DNA of 64,000 bases from JBJFGR01 sp051892875 (lineage in GTDB: Bacteria > Pseudomonadota > Gammaproteobacteria > Enterobacterales > Succinivibrionaceae): positions 39,230 through 103,229 of the forward strand of contig JBJFGR010000140.1 of the NCBI GenBank assembly GCA_051892875.1, written 5' to 3'. This document shows, one piece after another, positions 18,002 to 25,940 of this stretch (position 1 is its first letter; each line of letters begins with the position of its first letter). The position numbers and the translations under genes were made by a program. The notes under the pieces were generated by a model. That model was given only the letters and a program-made list of their open reading frames with translations, did no database searches and was not told the DNA's origin.

Positions 18002-18026
18002 AGGTGTATTATACATTACTTGCAGT
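17991..18026 (-). terminator. Probable terminator of the spc-secY-rpmJ transcript, overlapping the alpha promoter
   Basis: Perfect 8-bp arms (17996-18003 and 18019-18026, ACTGCAAG/CTTGCAGT) enclose an inner TGTAT/ATACA palindrome, and the minus strand continues with TTTTTT. It starts 22 nt after rpmJ. The inner part contains the -10 of the next promoter. Confidence 0.65.
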
Positions 18027-18035
18027 ATTTTGCAA
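18008..18035 (-). promoter_or_regulatory. Alpha operon promoter
   Basis: The minus strand reads TTGCAA, 16 nt, TATAAT. This strong sigma-70 promoter is placed to start transcription near 18001, about 90 nt before the rpsM GTG. Confidence 0.8.
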
Positions 18036-18048
18036 CACAATTTTAAAA

Positions 18049-18162
18049 TTAACCTTGACGTTGCTTATGCTTTGGATCTGTACAAATTACACGAACCACA
18101 CCGCCACGTTTAATAATCTTACAGTGACGACACATTTTTTTTACTGAAGCACCAACTTTCAT
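18049..18162 (-). CDS. rpmJ: 50S ribosomal protein L36 (zinc-binding form)
   Basis: A 37-codon gene. The product starts MKVGASVKKMCRHCKII and ends DPKHKQRQG. It keeps the zinc ribbon (C11, C14, C27, H32), so it is the C+ form. It is the last gene of the spc operon, 24 nt after secY, as in other gammaproteobacteria. Confidence 0.95.
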   Translation of the reverse strand: MKVGASVKKMCRHCKIIKRGGVVRVICTDPKHKQRQG

Positions 18163-18186
18163 TTTCTACTCCTGTTGATGAAATGG

Positions 18187-19509
18187 TTAACGACCATAAT
18201 TAATTAAATTTGCCTTTTTTAATGCATCACCATAATGGTACTGAGCCAAATGACTTTGCAATTGAGCAATAAAATCCATTATAACGACAACGATAATAAG
18301 CAATGAAGTACCGCCAAAGTAGAACTGTACATTAAACCATGTCATTAATAATTGAGGCACCAAGCATACAAAAACCATATATAACGAACCAGCTAAAGTA
18401 AGTCTAGTCATTACCTTATCAATATGCTTAGCTGTTTGTTCACCAGGACGAATACCCGCAATAAATGCACCACCTTTCTTAAGATTTTCAGCAATTTCTC
18501 TAGGATTAAATACCATTGCTGTATAAAAAAAGCAGAAAAATATTATTGCCACAGCGTATAAAACTTCATATAGAGCTTGACCTGGCTGCAAAAGCATTGA
18601 AATTTCTTGCAAAATATTAGCAACAACACCTTGACCTTTTCCAAACCAAGCAGCAATCGTTCCAGGGAACAAAATTATACTTGACGCAAAAATTGCTGGA
18701 ATTACTCCAGCCATATTTACTTTTAAAGGCAAATGGGTTGTTGGAGGATTAAAGAAACTTCTTCCATTTTGTCTCTTTGCATAGTTTATAGCTATTCTTC
18801 TTTGACCTCTCTCTACAAAAACTACGAAATAAGTCACAGCAACAATAACTAACATTATTATCAACAAACCAATAACGTTTAAATCGCCTGTTCTAGTTTG
18901 CTCAAAAGTAGCTGCAATAGCATGAGGCATACCTGCAACAATACCTGCAAAAATCAAAATAGAAATACCATTACCAATACCACGTTCTGTTATCTGTTCA
19001 CCCAACCACATCAGGAACATAGTTCCAGTTGTAAGAGTAACAGTTGCAACAACAATGAATTGCCAACCTTGATTCGCTTCAGGTACCAAACCAGGAATCA
19101 TATTTGGAAGACCATATGCAATCCCTGAAGCTTGAAGTAAACCTAAGATTAAGGTTCCATATCTAGTATATTTGGTAATAGTTCTTCGGCCAGATTCTCC
19201 CTCTTTTTTTAATTCAGCTAATGTTGGATTAATCACAGACATCAGCTGAATAATTATAGAAGCAGATATATACGGCATTATACCGAGCGCTAAAATGGAT
19301 GCACGGGATAGAGCACCACCAGAAAACATGTTAAACATCCCAAGCACTGTTTGGCTTTCTGAATTAAACATATTTTCCAAAACAGCAGTGTCTATTCCAG
19401 GAACAGGTATAAAAGAACCTAGTCTAAATATTACAAGTGCAATAAACACAAATAATAATCTTTGAACTAATTCAGACTTATTCCCTGTTTTTCCTGGTTT
19501 TGCTACCAT
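18187..19509 (-). CDS. secY: Protein translocase subunit SecY
   Basis: The 440-aa protein is the channel subunit of SecYEG, with ten hydrophobic segments. Family landmarks are the N-terminal RLLFVFIALVIFRLGSFIPVPGID, the plug-region GALSRASILALGIMPYISASI and the cytoplasmic loop MAGVIPAIFASS. It lies 11 nt after rplO within the spc operon, its usual place. Confidence 0.97.
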   Translation of the reverse strand: MVAKPGKTGNKSELVQRLLFVFIALVIFRLGSFIPVPGIDTAVLENMFNSESQTVLGMFNMFSGGALSRASILALGIMPYISASIIIQLMSVINPTLAELKKEGESGRRTITKYTRYGTLILGLLQASGIAYGLPNMIPGLVPEANQGWQFIVVATVTLTTGTMFLMWLGEQITERGIGNGISILIFAGIVAGMPHAIAATFEQTRTGDLNVIGLLIIMLVIVAVTYFVVFVERGQRRIAINYAKRQNGRSFFNPPTTHLPLKVNMAGVIPAIFASSIILFPGTIAAWFGKGQGVVANILQEISMLLQPGQALYEVLYAVAIIFFCFFYTAMVFNPREIAENLKKGGAFIAGIRPGEQTAKHIDKVMTRLTLAGSLYMVFVCLVPQLLMTWFNVQFYFGGTSLLIIVVVIMDFIAQLQSHLAQYHYGDALKKANLINYGR

Positions 19510-19520
19510 TTTATAACCCT

Positions 19521-19958
19521 TTATTCCACCTTACCACCAGCAGCTTCAATAGCAGCCTTAGCACCTTTTGTAGTACGAAGACCTCTTACTGTAACTGCTT
19601 TATTTAGCTTAGGTTCCTTTGAGAGAATAATTTTTGCATCTTTAAATTTATTGCTGATAATATCAGCTTTCTTTAGAGATACTAAATCAATTACATCTCC
19701 TTCAACCTTGTTTAAATCGTTTAACTGTACTTCAGTTGTAACTTCTGCAATACGAGAGAAGAAACCAAACTTTGGTAAACGAATCTTTATAGGCATTTGA
19801 CCGCCTTCAAATCCTGGACGAGTACCACCACTCTTACGAGCACCAGCACCCTTAATACCACGACCAGAAGTTTTACCGATACCAGAACCTATACCTCTAC
19901 CAACTCTTACCTTTGGTTTTTTAGATCCTTCCGCAGGAGAAAGTGTATTTAAACGCAT
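19521..19958 (-). CDS. rplO: 50S ribosomal protein L15
   Basis: The 145-aa protein begins MRLNTLSPAEGSKK, followed by the glycine- and arginine-rich RVGRGIGSGIGKTSGRG loop that threads into 23S rRNA. It has only one spacer base to rpmD. Confidence 0.97.
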   Translation of the reverse strand: MRLNTLSPAEGSKKPKVRVGRGIGSGIGKTSGRGIKGAGARKSGGTRPGFEGGQMPIKIRLPKFGFFSRIAEVTTEVQLNDLNKVEGDVIDLVSLKKADIISNKFKDAKIILSKEPKLNKAVTVRGLRTTKGAKAAIEAAGGKVE

Positions 19959-19959
19959 A

Positions 19960-20142
19960 TTAACCTTCCACCTTTACCATGTAAAATACCTTATTGATCA
20001 TACCGCGAACTTCTTTAGTATCTTGTAAAGTAACTGTATGACCAATACGACGAAGTCCTAAACCACGCAAAGTTGCGACATGAGAAGGCTTACGACCAAT
20101 AGAACTCTTTATTAGAGTTACCTTAATAGAATTCTCAGCCAT
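19960..20142 (-). CDS. rpmD: 50S ribosomal protein L30
   Basis: The 60-aa protein has the L30 motif KVTLIKSSIGRKPSH and LRGLGLRRIGHTV. Its size and place between rpsE and rplO are standard. Confidence 0.96.
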   Translation of the reverse strand: MAENSIKVTLIKSSIGRKPSHVATLRGLGLRRIGHTVTLQDTKEVRGMINKVFYMVKVEG

Positions 20143-20145
20143 TTT

Positions 20146-20652
20146 TTACTCCAAAATCTGTTCAATAGTTAAGCCACGCTTTGCAGCAACATCAGATGGA
20201 GACTTCATTGAAGCCAAAGCAGCAACTGTTGCACGAACAACGTTACCTGGATTTGTAGAACCATAAGCCTTAGCTAACACATTCCTAACGCCTGCAACTT
20301 CTAAAACAGCACGCATAGCACCACCAGCAATGATACCTGTACCTTCAGATGCTGGTTTCATAAACACTGTAGAACCTGCGTGAGTACCTTTAATTTCATG
20401 GTACAAAGTGCCATTGTTTAATTCGATAACATTAGCATTTAAGTTCTGCTTAGCTTGTTCCATAGCCTTAGATATAGCTGCTGGCACTTCACTTGCCTTA
20501 CCATATCCATAGCCAACGCGACCATTTCCGTCACCAACAACAGTTAGCGCAGTGAAAGAGAATATACGACCACCTTTCACTACTTTTGCTACACGGTTAA
20601 CTGCAACTAATTTTTCTTGCAATTCTGTAGCCTGAGTTTCATTTCTAGCCAT
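20146..20652 (-). CDS. rpsE: 30S ribosomal protein S5
   Basis: The 168-aa protein has a dsRBD-like N-terminal domain (about 10-75, KVVKGGRIFSFTALTVVGDG and GRVGYGYGKASEVP) and a C-terminal domain with GTGIIAGGAMRAVLEVAGV. It helps decoding fidelity and forms part of the mRNA entry tunnel. It lies 11 nt after rplR. Confidence 0.97.
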   Translation of the reverse strand: MARNETQATELQEKLVAVNRVAKVVKGGRIFSFTALTVVGDGNGRVGYGYGKASEVPAAISKAMEQAKQNLNANVIELNNGTLYHEIKGTHAGSTVFMKPASEGTGIIAGGAMRAVLEVAGVRNVLAKAYGSTNPGNVVRATVAALASMKSPSDVAAKRGLTIEQILE

Positions 20653-20663
20653 TCTCTATCACC

Positions 20664-21014
20664 TTAGAACTTAAGACCATTTTCACGAGCAGCTTCAGCT
20701 AAAGCAGCAACGCGACCATGATATTTAAAACCTGAACGATCAAAAGCTACTGCAGTAACATCCTTAGAAACAGTTCTCTCTGCAATAGTCTTACCAATCA
20801 ACTTAGCAGCTTCTTGGTTACCTGTGTACTTTAATTGCTTAGCAAGCTCTTTTTCTAAAGTTGACGCACTAGCAACTACTACGCCATCATTTGCGATAAC
20901 CTGTGCATAAATGTGACGTGGAGTACGATAAACAACAAGGCGGGTAACACCCAATTCATGCATCTTTGCACGTGCTTTTTTAGCACGACGAAGACGATTT
21001 TCAAACTTATCCAT
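20664..21014 (-). CDS. rplR: 50S ribosomal protein L18
   Basis: The 116-aa 5S rRNA-binding protein has RLVVYRTPRHIYAQVI and the C-terminal FDRSGFKYHGRVAALAEAARENGLKF. A long antisense reading frame over its start is a shadow. It lies 9 nt after rplF. Confidence 0.97.
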   Translation of the reverse strand: MDKFENRLRRAKKARAKMHELGVTRLVVYRTPRHIYAQVIANDGVVVASASTLEKELAKQLKYTGNQEAAKLIGKTIAERTVSKDVTAVAFDRSGFKYHGRVAALAEAARENGLKF

Positions 21015-21023
21015 TGCTTATTC

Positions 21024-21557
21024 CTACTTCTTCTTAGCTTCTTTAATATGTACAACTTCATCAGAATAACGAACACCCTTACCTTTATATGGTTCTGGTG
21101 ATCTATAAGATCTAATATTAGCTGCAACTTGACCAATCAAACACTTGTCAGCGCCTTTCAAAACAATTTCTGTTTGTGAAGGTGTTTCACAAGTAATACC
21201 TTCTGGTAACTCATATTCTATTGGATGAGAGAAACCTAAGCTTAAGTTAAGAACTTTGCCTTTTGCCTGTGCTCTATAACCAACACCAACCAAAGTTAAT
21301 TTTCTTACATAACCTTCAGAAACACCAACAACCATTGAATTAACAAGTGCTCTTGCTGTACCTGATTGAGCATTAGCTTCTTTTGAATCATCAATAGGAG
21401 CAAAAGTAATTTCATTGTTTTCTACCTTTAATGAAACTAGAGGGTTTACATTAGTAGATAACTGTGCACTTTTACCCTTTACTGTAATGTTGTTACCATT
21501 TAAAGCAACTTCAATACCTGCAGGAATAACTACAGGAGCTTTAGCAACTCTTGACAT
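21024..21557 (-). CDS. rplF: 50S ribosomal protein L6
   Basis: The 177-aa protein starts MSRVAKAPVVIPAGIEV and has two repeated alpha/beta folds. The C-terminal signature SPEPYKGKGVRYSDEVVHIKEAKKK lies near the sarcin-ricin loop contact. Standard size and place. Confidence 0.97.
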   Translation of the reverse strand: MSRVAKAPVVIPAGIEVALNGNNITVKGKSAQLSTNVNPLVSLKVENNEITFAPIDDSKEANAQSGTARALVNSMVVGVSEGYVRKLTLVGVGYRAQAKGKVLNLSLGFSHPIEYELPEGITCETPSQTEIVLKGADKCLIGQVAANIRSYRSPEPYKGKGVRYSDEVVHIKEAKKK

Positions 21558-21567
21558 TATTAACTCC

Positions 21568-21960
21568 TTAAGCTACATAGCATACGACTTCACCGCCGAT
21601 ACCGCTCTTACGAGCTGCACGGTCAGTCATAAGCCCTTTTGAAGTAGAGATAACAGCAATACCTAAGCCATTCTGAATCTTTGGTAATTCAGAGCAGCTC
21701 TTGTAAATTCTTAAACCTGGGCGTGAAACACGCTTTATCAATTCTACAACAGGCTTACCTTGATAATATTTCAATTCTATTTCTAGAACTTTCTTTACGT
21801 CGCCAGTAACATTAACGGCAGAAACGTAACCTTCGTCTTTCAAAAGATTTGCGATAGCAACCTTTTGCTTTGAAGACGGCATAGATACCTTAACTAAACC
21901 AGCAGCCTGGCCGTTACGGATACGAGTCAGTAAATCCGCAATTGGATCTTGCATACTCAT
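21568..21960 (-). CDS. rpsH: 30S ribosomal protein S8
   Basis: The 130-aa protein starts MSMQDPIADLLTRIRNGQ and ends GIGGEVVCYVA, both diagnostic. In E. coli S8 represses the spc operon by binding mRNA near the rplX-rplE junction. I could not identify an equivalent target by eye here. Confidence 0.97.
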   Translation of the reverse strand: MSMQDPIADLLTRIRNGQAAGLVKVSMPSSKQKVAIANLLKDEGYVSAVNVTGDVKKVLEIELKYYQGKPVVELIKRVSRPGLRIYKSCSELPKIQNGLGIAVISTSKGLMTDRAARKSGIGGEVVCYVA

Positions 21961-21976
21961 AAGTCAATCTCCTAGA

Positions 21977-22282
21977 TTACCAGCTAGCCTTTTTAAGACC
22001 AGGAATTTCACCCTTCATCATGTGTTCACGTACTTTAATACGACACATACCAAACTTGCGTAAATAGCCATGAGGACGGCCAGTTACACTGCAACGATTA
22101 CGCTGACGTACTACACTCGAATCACGAGGTAATTTTTGAAGTTGAACAACAGCTTCCCAACGTTCTTCGTCTGAAGCAGTAACACTAGAAATAATTGCCT
22201 TAAGTTTTTGACGCTTTTCAAAATACTTTTTTGCAAGGAGTTCGCGTTTCAATTCACGCATCTTCATAGATGTTTTTGCCAT
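21977..22282 (-). CDS. rpsN: 30S ribosomal protein S14 (long, zinc-free form)
   Basis: The 101-aa protein is the long S14 without the CxxC zinc ribbon. It ends RDSSVVRQRNRCSVTGRPHG...LRKFGMCRIKVREHMMKGEIPGLKKASW. The long form contrasts with the zinc-containing L36 encoded in the same cluster. Confidence 0.97.
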   Translation of the reverse strand: MAKTSMKMRELKRELLAKKYFEKRQKLKAIISSVTASDEERWEAVVQLQKLPRDSSVVRQRNRCSVTGRPHGYLRKFGMCRIKVREHMMKGEIPGLKKASW

Positions 22283-22292
22283 GATTTAGTCC

Positions 22293-22832
22293 TTACTTAC
22301 GGAATGGGAAATTAAAGGCAGCTAATAGAGCACGAGCTTCATCATCAGTCTTTGCAGTAGTTGTGATTGTTACATCTAAACCACGAATTGCATCAACTTT
22401 ATCAAAATCAATTTCAGGGAAAATGATTTGTTCACGTACACCCATTGAATAATTGCCACGACCGTCGAAAGATTTAGCACTAACACCACGGAAATCTCTA
22501 ATACGTGGCATTGCAATACAGATTAAACGTTCTAAGAATTCCCACATACGTTCACCGCGTAGTGTAACCTTACAACCAATCGGGTAGCCTTCACGAATTT
22601 TAAAGCCCGCTACAGATTTACGAACCTTAGTAATAAGAGGTTTTTGACCACTGATTGCAGTCATATCTTTAACTGCATTTTCTAAAACCTTCTTATCAGC
22701 TACAGCTTCACCGACACCCATATTTAGGGTAATCTTTTCAATCCTAGGGACTTGCATGACAGTCTTGTAACCAAACTGTTCTGTTAATTTAGCGATTACT
22801 TCTTGTCTATAAATATCATGCAGTTTCGCCAT
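22293..22832 (-). CDS. rplE: 50S ribosomal protein L5
   Basis: The 179-aa 5S rRNA-binding protein starts MAKLHDIYRQEVIAKL. I choose the ATG at 22832 because GGAG lies seven bases upstream. A TTG four codons earlier would itself overlap that ribosome-binding site. RIEKITLNMGVGEA and GRGNYSMGVREQIIFPEIDFD are family hallmarks. Confidence 0.97.
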   Translation of the reverse strand: MAKLHDIYRQEVIAKLTEQFGYKTVMQVPRIEKITLNMGVGEAVADKKVLENAVKDMTAISGQKPLITKVRKSVAGFKIREGYPIGCKVTLRGERMWEFLERLICIAMPRIRDFRGVSAKSFDGRGNYSMGVREQIIFPEIDFDKVDAIRGLDVTITTTAKTDDEARALLAAFNFPFRK

Positions 22833-22844
22833 TGTAAACTCCAA

Positions 22845-23162
22845 TTATTTAACAAGTTCATTATTAGACTTGAAAAAACGAACTTTCTTACCGTCTTCAA
22901 ATCTAAAACCAACACGATCTGCCTTCTTTGTAGAAGGATTGTAGATCGCAACGTTTGACACATCAATAGGTGCTTCTTTTTCAATTATAGCACTAGGAAT
23001 ACCTAAGTTAGGATTACCCTTTTGATGTTTCTTAACAAGATTAATACCTTGTACAATTACTTTATGTTCTTCTGTTAAAACGCGAGTAACCTTTCCTGTT
23101 TGGTTCTTGCATTTACCAGTAATAACAATTACTTCGTCATTAAGACGGATTTTTGCTGCCAT
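22845..23162 (-). CDS. rplX: 50S ribosomal protein L24
   Basis: The 105-aa assembly initiator carries a KOW motif (about residues 8-35, VIVITGKCKNQTGKVTRVL), followed by VQGINLVKKHQKGNP. It lies 12 nt after rplN. Confidence 0.97.
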   Translation of the reverse strand: MAAKIRLNDEVIVITGKCKNQTGKVTRVLTEEHKVIVQGINLVKKHQKGNPNLGIPSAIIEKEAPIDVSNVAIYNPSTKKADRVGFRFEDGKKVRFFKSNNELVK

Positions 23163-23174
23163 ATTTTGACTCCC

Positions 23175-23543
23175 TTATAGTACTTCTGGAGCTAATGAAA
23201 CAATCTTCATGAAACGTTCTGTACGAAGTTCACGAGTAACTGGTCCAAAAATACGAGTACCAATTGGCTGATACTGACCATTTAAAAGCACAGCCGCATT
23301 ACGATCAAAACGAATGACAGAACCATCTTGACGGCGAACGCCTTTCTTGGTACGAACAACAACTGCGTTAACAACATCACCTTTCTTTACCTTTCCGCGA
23401 GGAATTGCTTCCTTTACAGAAACCTTGATAATGTCACCAACATTGGCATAACGACGATGTGATCCACCAAGAACCTTAATACACATTACACTACGAGCGC
23501 CTGAATTATCAGCGACATCTAGCATACTCTGCATCTGGATCAT
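23175..23543 (-). CDS. rplN: 50S ribosomal protein L14
   Basis: The 122-aa protein starts MIQMQSMLDVADNSGARSV. The start at 23543 has GGAG eight bases upstream and gives the family's normal length. A 30-codon upstream extension of the frame runs through the AT-rich leader and is not coding. It is the first gene of the spc operon. Confidence 0.97.
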   Translation of the reverse strand: MIQMQSMLDVADNSGARSVMCIKVLGGSHRRYANVGDIIKVSVKEAIPRGKVKKGDVVNAVVVRTKKGVRRQDGSVIRFDRNAAVLLNGQYQPIGTRIFGPVTRELRTERFMKIVSLAPEVL

Positions 23544-23604
23544 GATAATACTCCATTGAGAATAAATAAAAAAAAATTCCTTCAAATTTAGAAGGTGCGT
23601 AATA

Positions 23605-23633
23605 ATAACATTAATTTCACAAAAAAGAAACAA
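23605..23633 (-). promoter_or_regulatory. Candidate spc operon promoter
   Basis: The minus strand reads TTGTTT, 17 nt, TGTTAT, directly downstream of the rpsQ terminator and about 60-70 nt before rplN. The leader then has a short CCTTC/GAAGG hairpin (23579-23595) and a T-rich tract (23568-23576). The position matches the E. coli spc promoter, but the hexamers are only moderate matches. Confidence 0.45.
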
Positions 23634-23640
23634 TTTTATA

Positions 23641-23666
23641 AAAAAAGAGGGAAAATCCCTCTTTTT
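23641..23666 (-). terminator. Terminator between the S10 and spc operons
   Basis: An 11-bp perfect stem (23642-23652 with 23656-23666) with a three-base loop ends in T residues on the minus strand, 9 nt after the rpsQ stop. The GC-rich core is GAGGG/CCCTC. Confidence 0.85.
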
Positions 23667-23674
23667 AATTGAAA

Positions 23675-23932
23675 CTATTCTTCAGTAGACTGCTCAACAA
23701 CGCGAACCAAAGTCCAAGAAATAGTCTTAGAAATAGGACGACATTCTTTAATTTCTACAATATCGCCTTCTTTAGCTGCATTATTCACATCTTGAACATG
23801 AAGCTTAGTTGTACGCTTAACAATCTTACCGTAGATTGGATGCTTTACTTTACGTTCAATCGCAACAGTTATAGCTTTATCCATCTTATCACTGATAACG
23901 CGACCTTGCTTAGTACGAATATTTTCGCTCAT
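23675..23932 (-). CDS. rpsQ: 30S ribosomal protein S17
   Basis: The 85-aa OB-fold protein contains GRVISDKMDKAITVAIERKVKHP and ECRPISKTISWTLVRVVE. Last gene of the S10 operon. Its ATG abuts the rpmC stop. Confidence 0.97.
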   Translation of the reverse strand: MSENIRTKQGRVISDKMDKAITVAIERKVKHPIYGKIVKRTTKLHVQDVNNAAKEGDIVEIKECRPISKTISWTLVRVVEQSTEE

Positions 23933-24135
23933 TATTCACCATCCTTCTTTGAAGATATTTCAGCCATAACAGCTTTAACACGAGCGATATCACGACGAAC
24001 TTTCTTAAGAGTTGAAACATCCTTTAACTGACCTAATTGAAGTTGCATCTTCAAATTAAACTTGTCACGTAATAAGTTTGTTAACTCTTCTTTGAGTTCT
24101 TCTACACTCTTTTGTCTTAGTTCTCTTGCAAACAT
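23932..24135 (-). CDS. rpmC: 50S ribosomal protein L29
   Basis: The 67-aa two-helix protein has LRQKSVEELKEEL near the start and VRRDIARVKAVMAE near the end. It lies near the peptide exit tunnel and touches the rplP and rpsQ genes on either side. Confidence 0.96.
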   Translation of the reverse strand: MFARELRQKSVEELKEELTNLLRDKFNLKMQLQLGQLKDVSTLKKVRRDIARVKAVMAEISSKKDGE

Positions 24136-24136
24136 A

Positions 24137-24550
24137 TTATAATACCGCCTTAGTTACGAATGTTGTTTGAACTGAAAGCTTCGCAGCAGCAAGAGTGAAT
24201 GCTTGTCTAGCTAAATCTTCAGGAACTCCACCAAGTTCGAAAAGAATTTTACCAGGTTGTATAGGGCATACCCAATACTCAACATTACCCTTACCTTTAC
24301 CCATACGAACGCCTAGAGCCTTTTCAGTAATTGGCTTATCAGGAAACACCCTAATATATACTTGACCTTGACGCTTGATTGCACGAGTAAAAGCACGACG
24401 TGCTGCTTCAATTTCTCTTGCAGTAATTTGACCGCGAGTGATAGCCTTTAGACCAAATTCACCAAAAGAAACTGAACCACCTGCATATGCAAGACCGCGA
24501 TTACGACCCTTGTGAGTCTTACGGAATTTTGTACGCTTTGGTTGTAACAT
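24137..24550 (-). CDS. rplP: 50S ribosomal protein L16
   Basis: The 137-aa protein starts MLQPKRTKFRKTHKGRNRG. The PGKILFELGGV motif and VRMGKGKGNVEYWV segment are diagnostic. The conserved arginine near residue 81 in VRMGKGKG is the site hydroxylated by YcfD in E. coli; whether that occurs here is unknown. Confidence 0.97.
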   Translation of the reverse strand: MLQPKRTKFRKTHKGRNRGLAYAGGSVSFGEFGLKAITRGQITAREIEAARRAFTRAIKRQGQVYIRVFPDKPITEKALGVRMGKGKGNVEYWVCPIQPGKILFELGGVPEDLARQAFTLAAAKLSVQTTFVTKAVL

Positions 24551-24563
24551 TTATGCTATCCCC

Positions 24564-25289
24564 CTACTTACTTGCCTGATTTCTATTTGCATTTTGACGC
24601 TTACTATAGTTCTTACCAGGCTTCTTTTCAGGCTTAGACTGTTGATTATCTAAAGGTAAACCACCTAAAATTTCACCCTTAAATATCCACACCTTAACAC
24701 CTATAACACCATAAGTAGTATTAGCTTCAGAAACTGCATAATCTATATCTGCGCGTAATGTATGCAATGGAACACGGCCTTCTCTTAACCATTCAGAACG
24801 AGCGATTTCAGCTCCACCTAAACGACCACTAGTTTCAACCTTAATTCCCTTAGCACCAGCTTTCATTGCATTCTGAATTGCTTTTTTCATAGCTCTGCGG
24901 AACATTACACGACGTTCCAACTGATCAGCTATAGAATCAGCAACCAATTTTGCATCAAGTTCAGGTGTACGAACTTCAACAACCTTTGCAGTAGCAGGAA
25001 CGCCAGCGATCTTTGAAATCTGTGCAATCACAGACTCTAACTTCTGACCCTTTTCGCCATAAATATCTCTAGGCTTACTAGAATGAATTGTTACAGCTAT
25101 GCTCTTTGCAGGTCTATCGATAACTACTTTAGAAATAGATGCACTCTTAAATTCTTTGTATAAGAATTCTCTTACTTTATAGTCACAGAATAAATTGCTA
25201 GCAAAATCTGCCTTAGAAGCAAACCAAGTAGAATTAAACTGCTTAGTAATACCTAAACGAATACCATTCGGATTAACTTTTTGACCCAT
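24564..25289 (-). CDS. rpsC: 30S ribosomal protein S3
   Basis: The 241-aa protein starts MGQKVNPNGIRLGITK. A KH domain (about 39-107) and a C-terminal S3 domain (about 120-205, GAKGIKVETSGRLGGAEIARSE) follow. The tail is basic and Gln/Asn-rich (KPGKNYSKRQNANRNQ). Part of the mRNA entry site. Confidence 0.97.
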   Translation of the reverse strand: MGQKVNPNGIRLGITKQFNSTWFASKADFASNLFCDYKVREFLYKEFKSASISKVVIDRPAKSIAVTIHSSKPRDIYGEKGQKLESVIAQISKIAGVPATAKVVEVRTPELDAKLVADSIADQLERRVMFRRAMKKAIQNAMKAGAKGIKVETSGRLGGAEIARSEWLREGRVPLHTLRADIDYAVSEANTTYGVIGVKVWIFKGEILGGLPLDNQQSKPEKKPGKNYSKRQNANRNQASK

Positions 25290-25298
25290 TTCTTACTC

Positions 25299-25634
25299 CT
25301 AACGCTTATCAGACACAACTATTGTGATGTGAGATGTACGTTTAGTGATACGGTCAGCACGACCCTTAGCACGAGCACGAATGCGCTTTAATGAAGGACC
25401 TTCATCAACCATAATCTGAGAAACGTATAATGAGTCTGCATCTGCACCAACATTATTTTCAGCATTAGCAATTGCTGACTTTAATACCTTTAACACTAAA
25501 AGTGCAGCCTTACGAGGGCTAAACTGTAGTGTATACAAAGCCTGAGAAACAGGCAAACCGCGTACTTGATCGGCAACTAAACGTGCTTTTTGAGCTGAAG
25601 TACGAGCGTAACGATGAATAGCTTTAGCTTCCAT
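25299..25634 (-). CDS. rplV: 50S ribosomal protein L22
   Basis: The 111-aa protein has the exit-tunnel beta-hairpin region VDEGPSLKRIRARAKGRADR. The N-terminus MEAKAIHRYARTSAQKARLVAD is standard. It lies 11 nt after rpsS. Confidence 0.97.
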   Translation of the reverse strand: MEAKAIHRYARTSAQKARLVADQVRGLPVSQALYTLQFSPRKAALLVLKVLKSAIANAENNVGADADSLYVSQIMVDEGPSLKRIRARAKGRADRITKRTSHITIVVSDKR

Positions 25635-25645
25635 TAATATATCTC

Positions 25646-25921
25646 CTACTTAGATGCCGCTTTATCAGCTGCGTGACCGCGGAAAGTACGTGTTGGAGCA
25701 AACTCACCCAACTTGTGACCAACCATTTCGTCAGATACGAACACAGGAACGTGCTGACGACCATTATGAACAGCGATAGTTATTCCAATCATAGATGGAA
25801 TGATTACTGAACGACGAGACCAAGTTTTGATTGGCTTCTTGTCGTTTGTTTCTACCGCTTTTTCTACCTTCTGCAGCAAGTGTTGGTCAATATAAGGACC
25901 TTTCTTGAGCGAACGTGGCAT
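25646..25921 (-). CDS. rpsS: 30S ribosomal protein S19
   Basis: The 91-aa protein starts MPRSLKKGPYIDQHLL and contains the hallmark KLGEFAPTRTFRGH. It interacts with S13 in the 30S head. Confidence 0.97.
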   Translation of the reverse strand: MPRSLKKGPYIDQHLLQKVEKAVETNDKKPIKTWSRRSVIIPSMIGITIAVHNGRQHVPVFVSDEMVGHKLGEFAPTRTFRGHAADKAASK

Positions 25922-25940
25922 GGCAATACCTCTTAATTAA

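Noticed and set aside
23544..23633. 30-codon N-terminal extension of rplN
   Set aside because: L14 has a universal N-terminus at the 23543 start with a proper GGAG; the extension covers promoter and leader.
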